A program made the position numbers and the translations under genes. From Scleromitrula shiraiana (Eukaryota; Ascomycota; Leotiomycetes; Helotiales; Sclerotiniaceae), in assembly GCA_028455995.1 (NCBI GenBank), contig JABELC010000002.1:2170001-2234000 (forward strand): DNA of 64,000 nucleotides. The letters run 5' to 3'. Position 1 is the stretch's first letter; the number at the start of each line of letters is the position of its first letter. Below the pieces are notes generated by a model that had not been told where the DNA came from, made no database searches, and saw only the letters and a program-made list of their open reading frames with translations. Shown piece after piece: positions 33,298-45,338 of this stretch.

Positions 33298-36204
33298 TCA
33301 TAACTTAGCCACGCCATCCACCAACTCATCAACATCATTTCCCTTCCCATCACTACTCCCATCCCCATCCTCCTTCTCCTTTTCCCTCGAATCACTACTC
33401 ACATCCCCCTCCTCCTTCTCCTTTTCTCTCTTCTCCTTCTCTTTATCCTTCGCCCTACATTTCCTCCTAACCGCCACCAACTCAAACCTCTCCTCCAAAT
33501 CCTCCCATTCCGCTTTCCCAAACAACCCCACCACACTCTCCCTCTTCAACGTCCTCTCCCAATAATCCACCAATTTCCCAATCGGTCCTCCATCAGCCCA
33601 ATCCCTTGAAACCATTTCCAAAATGGGAAGAACCGCAAAATCAGCCAATCCCAAGCGATCTCCAGCGATGAACTCCGCTTCCGCGGCATAGGATTCCCAC
33701 TTGGAAAGTTCAGCCCGGAAAGGCTTAACGCTGAAGGGGACCGTCCTCCAAATACTTAGGAGCGTATCGGCCTGTGAAAGTCGTGTGTATTCACGACCCA
33801 GATCGGAGGCTTTCTTTTCTTTCTTGGACCCGTACATTGCGTCTAGGTATAGCATAATTGGTAGACAGCCTTCAACTGTGGTATTACTAGCATCGTTGTC
33901 GATGAATTTGATGGGTAGAGTGGAGGATGTTGGCTCGTTGGTAGGTGCATCGTTCCAGTTAAATGATGGGGATAGTGTGCCCTCCATCCAGGGCACATTG
34001 TATTCACTGAGCATGAATCTGATGCGGAAATCAGAGACGTAATCTCCGGATAAGAAAAGTTTTTTGCTGTTGGAAATATGCAATACGTCGAATCCTTTAC
34101 CGTAGCTTTCTTTCCAATCAAAATTACTATCATGATTCTCTTTTGAGAATGCCTGAAGCATTTCTTTGGATTCTGGTGTGTCCCCGTTAATGACTGGTTT
34201 GGCATCTTGCTTGTCCTTTGCGGTAGCTCCTTGTCCCCATATTTTTTGCTGTGTCTTGTCCAGGTATGTTCCGATATATCTAAAAGTCAATGATATTCGA
34301 CCACCATTATATGCCAATTCCGCTTCAGATTTCTCGCTTTGCATTCTTTTGTCGGGTCGAATACCATGTAACCACTTCTTATTGGTTTCTAAGCCCATTC
34401 TACATAGCGAGTTATGCGGAAGACCTGTTCGGCATGATTCTCGTGGAATGCCATCATCGTTTCGGGATTCTGCACTCTTCATGGGTTTTTTGGTACGGAA
34501 TACCATTGTTCGCTGAGCCCCCAAACTTACATTGGCAACGAATGTATCAGGTACAATATCCAACGTCTTGTCACTATGCTCAGATATGTTGTCATTTCCA
34601 TCGCGATAAAATTGAATCAACACATGATTTACAACGTGTCCAAGTTTCTTCTCAACATGTGATTTGATCATCAGAACTGTTGATGAAAATGGTAGCAATG
34701 CTGGTGATTCATCTGCAGGATAACGATATATGGGAATGCTGCCATCTTCTTCAATCTTGCCTTGGACAGCAACAAGTCGTGGTACTTCACCACCTTGATG
34801 GCCCATCTTTTGCCAAAGAACCTCATCGCGGACTTTCATGAATATATGAGCTGCCAATTCTTCCGGTAAGAGATTTTCAATAATTGTAGTGTCGCCCTCA
34901 CAAAGTGTACCATCTCTTTTCAATGCCTTTCCTTTTACTTCTTTCCTTGAACCCTCATTGCCAGTGAGATACTTTAAGCGGAGTTCCTCCATGCCTCTCG
35001 AAAGTTCAGATGTCTTATTTCCCACTCTTTCTATCGGAGAGGGCGTCTCTGAAGACCTGGAGTGAGGTTCTTTTGCAGGCGAAGAAGACTTTTCAATAGG
35101 AGGTGCTCCTGTTTCTCTTGTACCTGAACTTGGAGGTCTCCGACGCGTCTTCACTTTAGACTTGACCCTTTCACGTTTCGTAGTTTCTGCTTCGAGCTCC
35201 GCTGGAGGCTTAGCTCGCCGAACTTGTGCCCGCAACATCTCGGTAGTTGCTTCGAAATCGTTTTCGGATGCCGCTTGGTTGGTAGTGGTGGCTGGAGGAT
35301 CTGCTGTTTCTAACTTTAAACTCCCCATTAGATTCTCAATCCCAGTATTCCGTGATTCCTCTGGCCGTGGTTCTTTAGGTTTTGGACGAGATTTCTTACT
35401 GGAAGTCGTTCTTCTCTCTGCGACCTTCTTCTGCTTCTGGCAGCTTTCAATGAGTTCAGCACTATTTATCACCTCGCACCCGGTGTAAACCTTGAGTTGG
35501 CGCAAAGCTTCATCATGTCTTGCCTTGCTCCTGTATCCGAGGCAATCTTCAACTATGGTTATAGCATACCCATGACGGGCAGCATCCATTGCTGTTGCAA
35601 AAACACTCACATTGGTGAGAACCCCGCATATGTATATCTCAGTTACAAACTTCCCTCGCAATGTTTGAACAAGACTGCCATCCTTAAATGCAGAATAGTA
35701 TGTCTTGTGGAAAACAAAGTCTTTCGAGGAGATGAAAGTAGCAAGGGATTCTGCAAACTCAGATCCCGATGAATTAGGCAATACCATACAAGGACTTTCT
35801 CCCTCTTCGACCGTCAAGAAAGCTTCGGATATCTCATCCTCAATGGACGAAGCCAGAGTTTTGATCTCATCCTCAGATTTACTGATTATCTCTGGCGGAA
35901 AATCTGCTCGTATGCTATGGCGTTGACGCCGTGGAAGCTCGTTATTCGTTATGATGATTTCGCTATCACTCCGTTGTTGGTTGACTATTCTTGATTTTCC
36001 GTCTGGAAATACACTTCGTATCCATATCACATCACCCGAAGGACGGAAATGCTCAGCAAGGTTCCTAGTTTTTGCGACAAAATCTGGTGGATTCTCGACT
36101 GGTAATAAACTTCTTTCTCCTATGAAATCGTTTTGTAAATCGAGAAGTATCAAGGCCTGGCGTGTCCGTACGAACGGGAGATTATTTTCGTCAATTTCAA
36201 ACAT
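33298..36204 (-). CDS. Three-domain fusion: isochorismatase-like + AlkB-like 2OG-Fe(II) dioxygenase + GST-like
   Basis: 968 residues in one uninterrupted frame, ATG 36202-36204. Residues about 12-255 are an isochorismatase (cysteine-hydrolase) fold: Asp22 in LILLDLQNDF and Lys167 in HKTYYSAF occupy two catalytic positions, but GVLTNVSVFATAMDAARHGY has Ser200 where Cys-dependent members carry the nucleophile. A basic disordered linker follows (about 256-430). Residues about 435-650 are an AlkB-type dioxygenase with iron ligands HxD (His543, Asp545) and His613 and the 2OG-binding arginines in GGRISLTFR. Residues about 690-900 resemble a glutathione-transferase (GDRLGLADFAVLP). The tail is a Lys/Glu low-complexity run. 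Nucleic-acid demethylation by the middle domain is inferred from family; what the flanking domains add is unknown. Confidence 0.82.
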   Translation of the reverse strand: MFEIDENNLPFVRTRQALILLDLQNDFIGERSLLPVENPPDFVAKTRNLAEHFRPSGDVIWIRSVFPDGKSRIVNQQRSDSEIIITNNELPRRQRHSIRADFPPEIISKSEDEIKTLASSIEDEISEAFLTVEEGESPCMVLPNSSGSEFAESLATFISSKDFVFHKTYYSAFKDGSLVQTLRGKFVTEIYICGVLTNVSVFATAMDAARHGYAITIVEDCLGYRSKARHDEALRQLKVYTGCEVINSAELIESCQKQKKVAERRTTSSKKSRPKPKEPRPEESRNTGIENLMGSLKLETADPPATTTNQAASENDFEATTEMLRAQVRRAKPPAELEAETTKRERVKSKVKTRRRPPSSGTRETGAPPIEKSSSPAKEPHSRSSETPSPIERVGNKTSELSRGMEELRLKYLTGNEGSRKEVKGKALKRDGTLCEGDTTIIENLLPEELAAHIFMKVRDEVLWQKMGHQGGEVPRLVAVQGKIEEDGSIPIYRYPADESPALLPFSSTVLMIKSHVEKKLGHVVNHVLIQFYRDGNDNISEHSDKTLDIVPDTFVANVSLGAQRTMVFRTKKPMKSAESRNDDGIPRESCRTGLPHNSLCRMGLETNKKWLHGIRPDKRMQSEKSEAELAYNGGRISLTFRYIGTYLDKTQQKIWGQGATAKDKQDAKPVINGDTPESKEMLQAFSKENHDSNFDWKESYGKGFDVLHISNSKKLFLSGDYVSDFRIRFMLSEYNVPWMEGTLSPSFNWNDAPTNEPTSSTLPIKFIDNDASNTTVEGCLPIMLYLDAMYGSKKEKKASDLGREYTRLSQADTLLSIWRTVPFSVKPFRAELSKWESYAAEAEFIAGDRLGLADFAVLPILEMVSRDWADGGPIGKLVDYWERTLKRESVVGLFGKAEWEDLEERFELVAVRRKCRAKDKEKEKREKEKEEGDVSSDSREKEKEDGDGSSDGKGNDVDELVDGVAKL

Positions 36205-36534
36205 TTGGGGCAATCTGTGGAGGAAATATCAGTAACTGTATTCCTCCTTGATTGAATAAATTGGAGATAGGAAGTTTTAAAGGTAGAATTTTGTGTTACT
36301 GACCTGCACTACTCTTTTTATGTTGTGTTCTTTTTTGCTTACATTGGCTCATTGGTCATTATTCAAAAGTGTTGTAGAATGGCGTCGATGATTAGGGTAA
36401 CACTGCATGATGCAAGTTGTAAGATTTCCGTAGGCAACGGGCACTGAGAGAAATAGAATATGGGCAAATCTATATCATTTCGATAATTTGTCTTGGTACG
36501 CAGGAGAAGATGAAGGAGGTAGGCATGCGTGGTG

Positions 36535-36585
36535 TTGTGTGTATGTGTGTGTGTATATATATATATGTGTGTGTGTATGTATACA
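36535..36585. repeat. (GT)n/(AT)n microsatellite
   Basis: Alternating GT, TATATATA and GT blocks. Confidence 0.9.
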
Positions 36586-36757
36586 CAAAAACCGAAGATC
36601 CCTTTTTCCCTTCAAAAAACCGGTGCAAGGTGTTGATGCACTCTTGAGGCACTGAAGACGACTTTTGGACAAGGAAGGATCCAAGCTTTTTTTCTAGATT
36701 TAGACTTAAACTCCGTAATGCAAGTAAGTGTACAATAGACGATAGAAAAGTAAAAGC

Positions 36758-36780
36758 AAGGTAAGGTAAGGTAAGGTAAG
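36758..36780. repeat. (AGGTA)n pentanucleotide repeat
   Basis: About four and a half consecutive AGGTA units. Confidence 0.9.
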
Positions 36781-36959
36781 AAATATGGATTGAATAATGG
36801 ATGGGATGGATCAAATCAAATGTACGTAGTAAAGTGGTGAGAACGAGACCCCTCGATTCGACTACTATATGTAATGTACTATAGAATAAAATCCATGGGG
36901 ATAAAATACTCTACCCTATTATTGATAGCAATTACTACAGTAGGGCTAGGTCTTTAAGA

Positions 36960-37005
36960 TAGTCATGATAGTCATGATAATCATGATAGTTATGATAGTC
37001 ATGTC
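36960..37005. repeat. About 10-bp palindromic tandem repeat (TCATGATAGT-type)
   Basis: Successive TCATGATAGT-like units. Each contains the palindrome TCATGA or a one-base variant. Confidence 0.8.
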
Positions 37006-37422
37006 ACAAAATACAGTAGTAAATAAGCAAAAACCTCAAAGACTATTTTGAAAAAGAGTAAACAAGGGTAACACATGGCCAAATGGAGAAAAAGATATAC
37101 CTAATAAGTATATATCAATATCTATCAATATCAATATCAATATCAACAACATTCACGGAACGAAAGAAATGGTTGGTTCGGAAATAAATACTACATACTA
37201 TCTAACAATTGTTCACGAGTAATATATTTTATAAGTTAATAGATCAATTATAGGTTGTATTCAAGTTTATCCTTGAGCCTCTTGTGCCACTTTTATCTCC
37301 TCTCCTAAAATCGCTATGCTTGCCATGCTAAGGTGGAGGGGTGTAAGGGGGAGGGGGGGGAAACCGTTATGGGATTATCCGTTAGTTTCTTCTACTTCTG
37401 ACCTTCTGCAGATCAAGTCATA

Positions 37423-37490
37423 GTCATCCACATCCACATCCACATCCACATCCACATCTACATCCGTGTCCACATCCGTGTTCACATCCA
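37423..37490. repeat. (CATCCA)n hexanucleotide repeat
   Basis: Six or more ACATCC/CATCCA units, becoming imperfect (CATCCGTGT) towards 37490. Confidence 0.85.
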
Positions 37491-37594
37491 TACACATAGA
37501 ACTACCACAATACCCGACTTACTTTAACCAATCTCAAACATAACAAACATGTTATTATAGTATGACAATAAAAAAGCGAGACAAGCTACAATAT

Positions 37595-37630
37595 ATACAT
37601 ACATGCATACATACATACATACATACATAT
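37595..37630. repeat. (ACAT)n tetranucleotide repeat
   Basis: Eight or so ATAC/ACAT units with one ATGC variant. Confidence 0.9.
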
Positions 37631-38073
37631 ATAACCTGACATTGAAATAACTTAACTTACAAAAGCTTATAGAGCCTACCTAGGTATCCTACGCATGAAG
37701 AGTAAAAAGGGGGATTGCATTCTGTATGGACCTTATACGAGCCCAACAAGTTACGGGTATTTTCTTATCATAATAGTATCATGATTAAAATGAAAAAATC
37801 AAGAAGAGCTCTTGAGACCAACAAGCAAATAACTAACCAACTAACTACTTTCGCTTTCGTACGTTATCTACCATTCATTCCAAGACTTTTATAATCAATG
37901 TTATTATCGAAAGAGCTAGGAGCGCGGGACTTATCCGGCGGAATATCTAAAGATTCCCCAGGTAGAGTAAGGTAGAGCGGAACCTAAGAACCTTCTATTT
38001 CTTACATACATGTACTACTAATGAATTCTTAAACACAATTGGTTTCGTATTCTAACAATTTGGTGTGAATTTC

Positions 38074-38106
38074 CTTTCCTTTCCTTTCCTTGCCTTGCCT
38101 TGCATT
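38074..38106. repeat. (CCTTT/CCTTG)n pentanucleotide repeat
   Basis: TTTCC units changing to TTGCC units. Non-coding. Confidence 0.8.
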
Positions 38107-39261
38107 GCAGAAACAACGATATGCAACTTCGACTGCATTTGAAATGCAGTTGGTTTATAATATATTGCGTATCATACATATCGATTGGCGAAGGAAAACT
38201 AAAATAACGCTCGAACGTGCTTTTTGAGATTCCAAATGGAGCCTTTTCTTCCCATCTTTACCCAATCATCATCTTCAACGTAGAGGAAAAGATGAAATCC
38301 TTCGATGAATAACCCCCGATATGCTCTATTAGATCGGAAGATCAGTTTTGAGAGACCCCTACAGGAAAATGTAGGGGAAAAAAGAAGAAAGAAAAGAATA
38401 TCCTTGCTTCATTCAAACCCTACAATCATCATATGATCAATAAATATGAAATTTCAAGCTTCATTTTAATTATGATCTTCAAAGGTTGTCCGATCGTCCT
38501 GCAGCTCGCAAAAAAACACGACAACATGTTGCATATAAGAGTTGGTGAATATTTTATTGATAACTGTCAGGCATTCTCAGCCGTCCACTTAGATTCCCCT
38601 TTCCTGCATATTTGACGAAAAGGTCAATTTCTTGATTAATAATCTACCGTATCTATATTAGGTAGGGAGCAAATATGTAATGGTTATCTTGTACGGTATA
38701 GGGTTATTATTCTACTCGTACTTTAATGTTGTCGTGGTCGTTTTTGGCATACTCACTACAACGTAGCAATCTGAAAGGCTTGAAAAGTCATGGTAGCATC
38801 CGGGGACTAAATGGGGACCATATATAGTTACAATCGGAGATAGATAATGTTGCTTCAAAGCCTTGAATCTTCTCTGTAGCTGGTAGTTCTATATCAATCC
38901 TCTTGGCTCCATTAAGTCTTGAAGGAAGAGTTATCAAGTGATGAATTCGTGATGAAGCTGGCTCGCCTCGATAGGTATCACAGGTTTGGCATTATGTAAT
39001 CCAGCTCGAGTTGTACCGAGGCTCGGTCAAAGCAATCATGACTGCCGACATTTCTACCTTCGTACGTACGTACTATACTTCCATCGAGCTCAAGCTTCTA
39101 CTATTCACATTACAACTCTTGACGGCTCTGCATTGGCAATTTCATATCCAGTGATCATATGTTTCTCTTGAAGTCTCTATGAAGCACCCTTGGTCATTTA
39201 TTCCAAGCATCACATACATCATAATCAGATACAATAAAGCTAGATACCTTAGTTTCTGAAG

Positions 39262-40258
39262 ATGGCTTCCTCAGCTCCTCCTACTTACAAATATTTCCTT
39301 CTCACATATCCAGCACCCTATGTCGCACATGTACAGATTAACCGACCTGAAAAGTTGAATGCCTTCATTGAAGCAATGGTATAATTCCCGTTCACACATT
39401 ATACATATCCCAGGAGTTCGGCGGTGATTCCGAATAGCAATTATTAACAGCCCATTGATTGTCTAGTGGCTAGAATTCCGTACTATCTTCGATACCCTTT
39501 CTCATTCACCAGACGTCCGCTCTATAATTCTTTCCGGCGCAGGTCCTCGCGCATTTTCTGCCGGATTAGATGTAGAAGTCGCTGCGCAAGATGGCCCCTT
39601 ATCGGATAAGAGAGGGGTAGTAGATGTGGCAAGGAAGGCACAAGGTATCAAAAGACATGTAGAAGAATTCCAAGGATGTATAAGTAGTGTTGAGAGGTGT
39701 GAGAAACGTGTGTATTTCAGATCTGCATCTTACAATAAGATCGAGCTAATCATTCCTCAATTAGCGGTAATATGTGTATTACACGGCTACTCCTTCGGTC
39801 TATCTATCGATATCTCTACTTGCGCCGATATAAGAATATGCAGCTCGGACGTCAAAATGGCAGTAAAAGAAGTAGATATTGGAATTGCCGCAGATATTGG
39901 CACATTGTCCCGCCTACCAAAAATCGTTGGATCGTTCAGCTGGGTCAAGGATGTCTGTTTGACCGCGCGAGTATTCGGTGCAGAAGAGGCCTTGAAGATG
40001 GGTTTCGTTAGTCATGTAGAAGATACGAAAGAGAAAGCGATAGAGAAGGCATTAAGCATATCCAAACTTCTGGCAGAGAAAAGTCCAGTGGCGGTTCAAG
40101 GAACGAAAGAATTGTTGAATCATGCAAGAGATCACAATTTGGCAGATTCGCTGAGATATACAGGAGTTTGGAATAGTGCTGCTATTCAAACCAAAGATGT
40201 CCAGGACGCGATGCTGAGTGGATTGAAGAAGAGACAGCCTACTTTTGAAAAGCTTTAA
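39262..40258 (+). CDS. Delta(3,5)-Delta(2,4)-dienoyl-CoA isomerase (ECH1/DCI-type crotonase)
   Basis: 283 residues in three exons (39262-39378, 39467-39707, 39765-40258). Crotonase fold: HVQINRPEKLNAF at the start, the oxyanion loop GPRAFSAGLDVEVA, and VICVLHGYSFGLSIDISTCA. The acidic residues used by dienoyl-CoA isomerases are all visible (Asp in CADIRIC, Glu in VKEVDIG, Asp in AADIGTL), which separates it from plain enoyl-CoA hydratases. It acts in beta-oxidation of unsaturated fatty acids with odd-numbered double bonds. The C-terminus is Glu-Lys-Leu, a weak variant of the peroxisomal SKL signal, so peroxisomal import is possible but not shown. Confidence 0.9.
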
Positions 40259-41449
40259 AGAAATAATGAAAATAATGAAGACAGAAGCAGGGCTTATGAT
40301 CTCATTTGGTTACATGGAAAAGTGTTGTGGAATAACCGTAATTCCTCTACAGGCTAAATCTCAACAGATCTTCCCCATATTACCTATTTTGAAATAGTTC
40401 CATTATACCCCAGACTCTCCCCCGCATTATCATATGAACCTAAATATGTAAGGTTCATGGCGATCAGGACTTGAGAAGTCTTAAGACGCAGTACAGCATA
40501 GCAAAGGTCGCCCAGCTGGCTCTAGCAAATTAACGTCTCGTTCTAATGATTTGCAGTTGCTCTCATATTGTAACTGGAGTCGAGGATTGAGACACGTAAA
40601 TCTAGATGGGCGTGTTGAATACTATATGTATGACAATGAACAAGCATTTGGTAATGATTTGATCACATATATTTTTTTAAAAATGATTTTTCATGTCTAA
40701 AGCAATGAAAGAATCCTATCATCCAGCATTTTCTAAATGGCGAGAGAGTTCGCGTATACAAGAATTGATTATTTTACTTATTATTCGATAGTTGCCGTGT
40801 TCCCAATATATATTGTACTTGGCTTTAAACACATCACCGTCTCGGCATTGATCTGTAGGTCAATTTACTCTATATCTCATAATATTATTTCTATTAAGGT
40901 GTTGTTGACATGATGAAGATCATATAGGGGCAAGTGACTAGGCATTGATATAACACATGATGCGATAGATTCTCTAACGGGCCGTTGCTCCTTAGCGTTG
41001 CGGGTACCTCTGATGAGAACATATTTCTTTAATCTATATTCGGGAAGGAGGATTTCCCGTCAATGGAGTTCAGAAAAATCTTAGTGCCTCTTTCATTTGA
41101 AATTACCACGGGTTTGGGTATACTATTCATTTACAATTGCCAGTCAATTTCCACCATGACCGGCCAAGGATCTCGGTATGGGGATATCTGAAGACCTTTC
41201 CGTGTCACTGATGAACACACACACAGGCTATTTGATATGGCCAGGCAAACCCGCGCCGAGCTTCCGTTGTTGATATTAGGACTTGATTTAGCTATAGTGT
41301 TGGGTGAGAATATGGTACTCATCGCCTCACCGAAACTCCATCAGATTCACAGTCACATGTCACATTAACTAGTATAAGAGTTCGTTGTCGTCGTCTTCAA
41401 ACACAGTCAATCCAGACACAACCTTCCTCCATCAATTCATTTTGTCAAG
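40259..41449. other. Intergenic region, cellobiohydrolase promoter side
   Basis: About 1.2 kb, AT-rich. The frame at 41131-41322 (minus) has no recognisable domain. No RNA gene is visible. Confidence 0.45.
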
Positions 41450-43002
41450 ATGGGCTTTAAAAACGTTGTTCTTGCGGCGATTGCTTTTGCACCACAGGTG
41501 TTTGCTCAAGGAGTTGCTTATGCTCAGTGTAAGTGATCCAGCTCGATCCACCTGCAAACTGACACTAATATCGTTCAGGTGGCGGTCAAGGCTGGACTGG
41601 CGCAACAACTTGTGTGTCAGGATATGTCTGCACTTACAGTAACCTGTATTATTCGCAATGTCTTCCAGGAACTGCTGCACCGACTACCACAAAAAGTACA
41701 ACTACTTCTGGGTTTACCACTTCCACTACCAAAACATCAAGTGGTAGTGCAACCACGACAGCTGCTACTTCTGGCAATCCTTTCGCAGGGAAAGCACTTT
41801 ATGCGAACCCATACTATGCTTCCGAGATTTCTGCGTCTGCTATTCCTTCTCTGACTGGTGCCATGGCCACCAAGGCGGCGGCTGTAGCAAAGGTTCCTAC
41901 ATTCGTATGGCTGTGAGTACATCATACCCTACAAGATGACGTTGGTACTAATGTATCCAGCGATACACTCTCAAAAGTTCCCTTGATGGATACATTCCTC
42001 GCCAACATCAGGGCACAAAATCAAGCTGGAGCAAACCCACCAGTTGCGGGCACTTTTGTTGTCTACGATCTTCCTGATAGAGATTGTGCAGCTCTTGCAT
42101 CAAATGGAGAGTATACAATCGCCAATAATGGTGTTGCAAATTACAAAGCATACATCGCTGCCATCAAGACTATTCTCCAGAAGTACTCAGATGTTAGCGT
42201 TATCCTTGTCATCGGTAAATTCACCTACAACTCCAAGAACGTGAGAGTTAACTAACATTGAAAAGAACCTGATTCATTGGCGAACTTGGTAACAAATCTT
42301 TCTGTTTCCAAATGTGCCAATGCTCAGGCAGCATATCTCGAATGTGTTGAATATGCCCTTGCACAACTAAATCTACCCAACGTCTCCATGTACATCGATG
42401 CAGGACATGCCGGGTGGCTAGGATGGTCTGCCAACATCACACCCGCTGCGCAATTATTTGCCCAGGTTTACAAGGCCGCAGGAAGTCCTTCTTCGGTTCG
42501 AGGTTTGGCTACTAATGTTGCGAACTATAATGCCTGGACTAGCTCTTCATGCCCATCTTACACATCGGGTGATTCCAACTGCAATGAGCAATTGTACGTC
42601 AACGCAATCGCACCGCTATTGACAGCTCAAGGTTTCCCAGCCCACTTCATCACAGATACTTGTAAGTTTCCCAAATTAGCCCTTCGCAATCTCATAATAC
42701 TAACAAAAACAATAGCCCGAAACGGAGTTCAGCCCACAGCTCAATTAGCATGGGGTGATTGGTGTAATCTCATTGGCACCGGATTTGGTGTCCGGCCTAC
42801 CACCAATACCGGAAACGCGTTGGAAGATGCATTTGTGTGGATCAAACCGGGTGGAGAGTGCGACGGTACATCTAACACTACGGCTGTTCGATACGATGCG
42901 CATTGTGGGCTGGCGGATGCGCTCAAGCCTGCTCCGGAAGCGGGTACTTGGTTCGAGGCTTACTTCGAACAATTACTCACTAACGCTAACCCATCTTTCT
43001 AA
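41450..43002 (+). CDS. Cellobiohydrolase II, GH6 with N-terminal CBM1
   Basis: Secreted exo-cellulase of 449 residues releasing cellobiose from the non-reducing end of cellulose. Five exons: 41450-41528, 41579-41912, 41961-42214, 42266-42661 and 42716-43002. Signal peptide MGFKNVVLAAIAFAPQVFA; CBM1 CGGQGWTGATTCVSGYVCTY with YSQC; Thr/Ser linker; GH6 domain with VVYDLPDRDCAALASNGEY containing the catalytic Asp, VIEPDSLANLVTN, YIDAGHAGWLGW and WIKPGGECDGTS. The first intron splits the first CBM1 Cys codon. All exons are intact, unlike the two neighbouring wall-degrading genes. Expression is presumably induced by cellulose; no binding sites were assigned. Confidence 0.95.
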
Positions 43003-44985
43003 TTCTGGATATGGACTTGATTGAGTAGGAAATATAGAGTTGAATTGAGAAGGTTTTGTGTCTATTACATTCTTTATACATGCTGATTACAGGAAATGGA
43101 TCTTTTATCGTGTTCATATGATACTCACTCTTTCTTTCCTTCGCTCAAAATTCGTACTGTATATAAAACTCCCTCATTATATTTCCCATGTACATATTAA
43201 AGATACACAATTTTGATGCCCTAACAATTTTATCTACGCGTTCATTCAAAACTAATTTAATGACATGAAAAGCTTTCACTCCCTACATAGCAAGTAAGGC
43301 TAGGTCCATCCATGCCTAAATAAACTCCCCTAACTCTTCTGCCGCCCAAAATGAACTCATTTAAAAGAAATAAAAAATCTTCCTTCTAACCTCCTGCTAC
43401 GATGAGCTCGATATCAATTTCATCCCCTCCAACGTAGTTTCGCGGGAAGTTTTTCTTTCTCTCTTTCTCAGAAAGTCAAAAACGTGAACCTACAGTACAT
43501 ATCCACCCAATATCATCTCAAATCCCATCCCAAAAAAAAAATATCCGCACCCCGCAAAACGACATGGCGTATATATTCTCCTTGCTGGCACTCTCAATGT
43601 ACACCCACCTACCATAAACACGAGGGATTATTGGTTGTACCACCCACGATGAAAATAAACCATAAAACTCCGATTCGTAGAGATCTCTTATATCCATGCA
43701 TACAGAATCTAGGTCTACATCAGGATTCCTCATCAAGTTGCGACTAAAATCCGATCGTCGAACGGTTGAGTTGATGCCATGTATCACACGACTGCTTAGC
43801 GTAGGTATGAGAATAGCCGAGATCTGGGGTAAATTTACCCCTGGATTTATCCGAGTTAGTTGCAACCAGTTTTTTGTTGGGTTTGGATCTGGGCGTCTGG
43901 GGTAGGGCTTGGAGGGGGGGGTTTATTGGTCCATGTGTGGCTTTTTTGATGAACTCTAATTTGCATGTGGTTATTGCGGTTGTTGGGTTTGATGTTTGTG
44001 TGTATGACGGATACTTATTTTTATACTATGATCAGGAAGATTCTCAGTTCTGAATATTAAGCAGATTCTTTTTAGTGGTGAGAACTATTCATTCAATAAT
44101 TGGAGGGGTTTTCAAGAGCTGGAAGGAAGAAAAAAGACAGAATGTTGAAACATTTGTAAGATTCGACAAGGGAGATTGTAGATCAAGGTGTAAACATTTT
44201 GTTGCTGACGAACATAAGTCTATATTGAGGTGACATGCATCCGTATGTCCACCCCAAACATAAGCCAACCCAGTCCATCAACACATCAACAAAACAAGCA
44301 TCACAGGAAAACATCTTTTAAGTTCGGACTTAGAAATGATATGAGATAAAGATAGGATGGGCAAATCCACTGTCAATGCATTTCCTTCCCGCAATCCCGA
44401 TTCAGGATCACCTACCCTTCTTTCCGCCAAGATATCACGAGGCCGATACGACCGGGACTCTTTCAACATATACCAGGAACATATTCAACAGATGTCAAGG
44501 ACCCGTCCAACCAGCACATGTCAGTGAAGATGAGCATTTTCACCGGCGGACGGACAAACTTTGCGTTTTTATCTTACTGTGTCGGTATGTGCTTAATATT
44601 AAGTTCATATATCTTAAACAGTACTTACGATATGGTGTCTTTTTTCGGGTTCTTCGGTCCGTGGTATGGGATTGAGATGAAAAATTGTATTATGATCATG
44701 CTATACATGTAGTATGTATATAGTGATCAAGGGGAATGGATAGATTACGCGTTTAATGAATGGGTGATTCGAATGAAGCATCCTATACCATCGATATCGA
44801 CGAGAGGTTGAGGAGAAAACTTGTATATAAAATCCTCCAACTTTTTATCTCTTGGCACATACCGTACTGTAGTGAGGTTCTCTAAAGCTGAAATTCGTCC
44901 TCCACACTGCCCATGTAACTGTAACTTTTTTACTTTTCTTGTCCTTCATTCTCTTCCTCTTCTTACCTTCATCTATCAATCAAAG
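43003..44985. other. Intergenic region between two cellulase loci
   Basis: About 2 kb. Frames such as 43484-43747, 43518-43865 (minus) and 44376-44675 show no family pattern or convincing splice chain. I see no gene. Confidence 0.45.
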
Positions 44986-45289
44986 ATGAAGCTTCCGATA
45001 TTCATCTTTACTGGTGCAGCTCTTGTAGCGCGTGTATCGGCACATAGGGGCACCTATGTACAGTGTGGAGGTATAGGGTGGACGGGTGCAACTACTTGTG
45101 TAGCTGGTTATGTATGCATATACGGCAATGCATATTATTCTCAATGTCTACCCGGCACCGGTGAGCTTTCTTTCTCTTGGTCTTTTGTAGATGTGATTTG
45201 GAGAATGTAAATGTGAATACTTTGAGTGAAGGTAGACTAGTGTGAGGCCGATTGTTTACCAGCTACTTTGACAACGAGCACCAAGCCAG

Positions 45290-45338
<49 letters not shown>

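Larger units (their letters stand above)
36205..39261. other. 3-kb gene desert rich in microsatellites
   Basis: No convincing coding sequence in about 3 kb. It contains at least six different simple-repeat tracts, listed separately. The upstream region of the fusion gene is at its left end and the promoter of the dienoyl-CoA isomerase at its right end. Confidence 0.55.

Noticed and set aside
33278..33565. Ser/Phe-rich plus-strand ORF
   Set aside because: It is the antisense of the Lys/Glu-rich tail of the fusion protein.
36205..36213. Upstream TTG start for the fusion protein
   Set aside because: Eukaryotic initiation is expected at the ATG at 36204; the extra three codons have no support.
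40247..40258. Peroxisomal PTS1 at the isomerase C-terminus
   Set aside because: The ending Glu-Lys-Leu departs from the SKL-type consensus, so I mention it only as a weak possibility.
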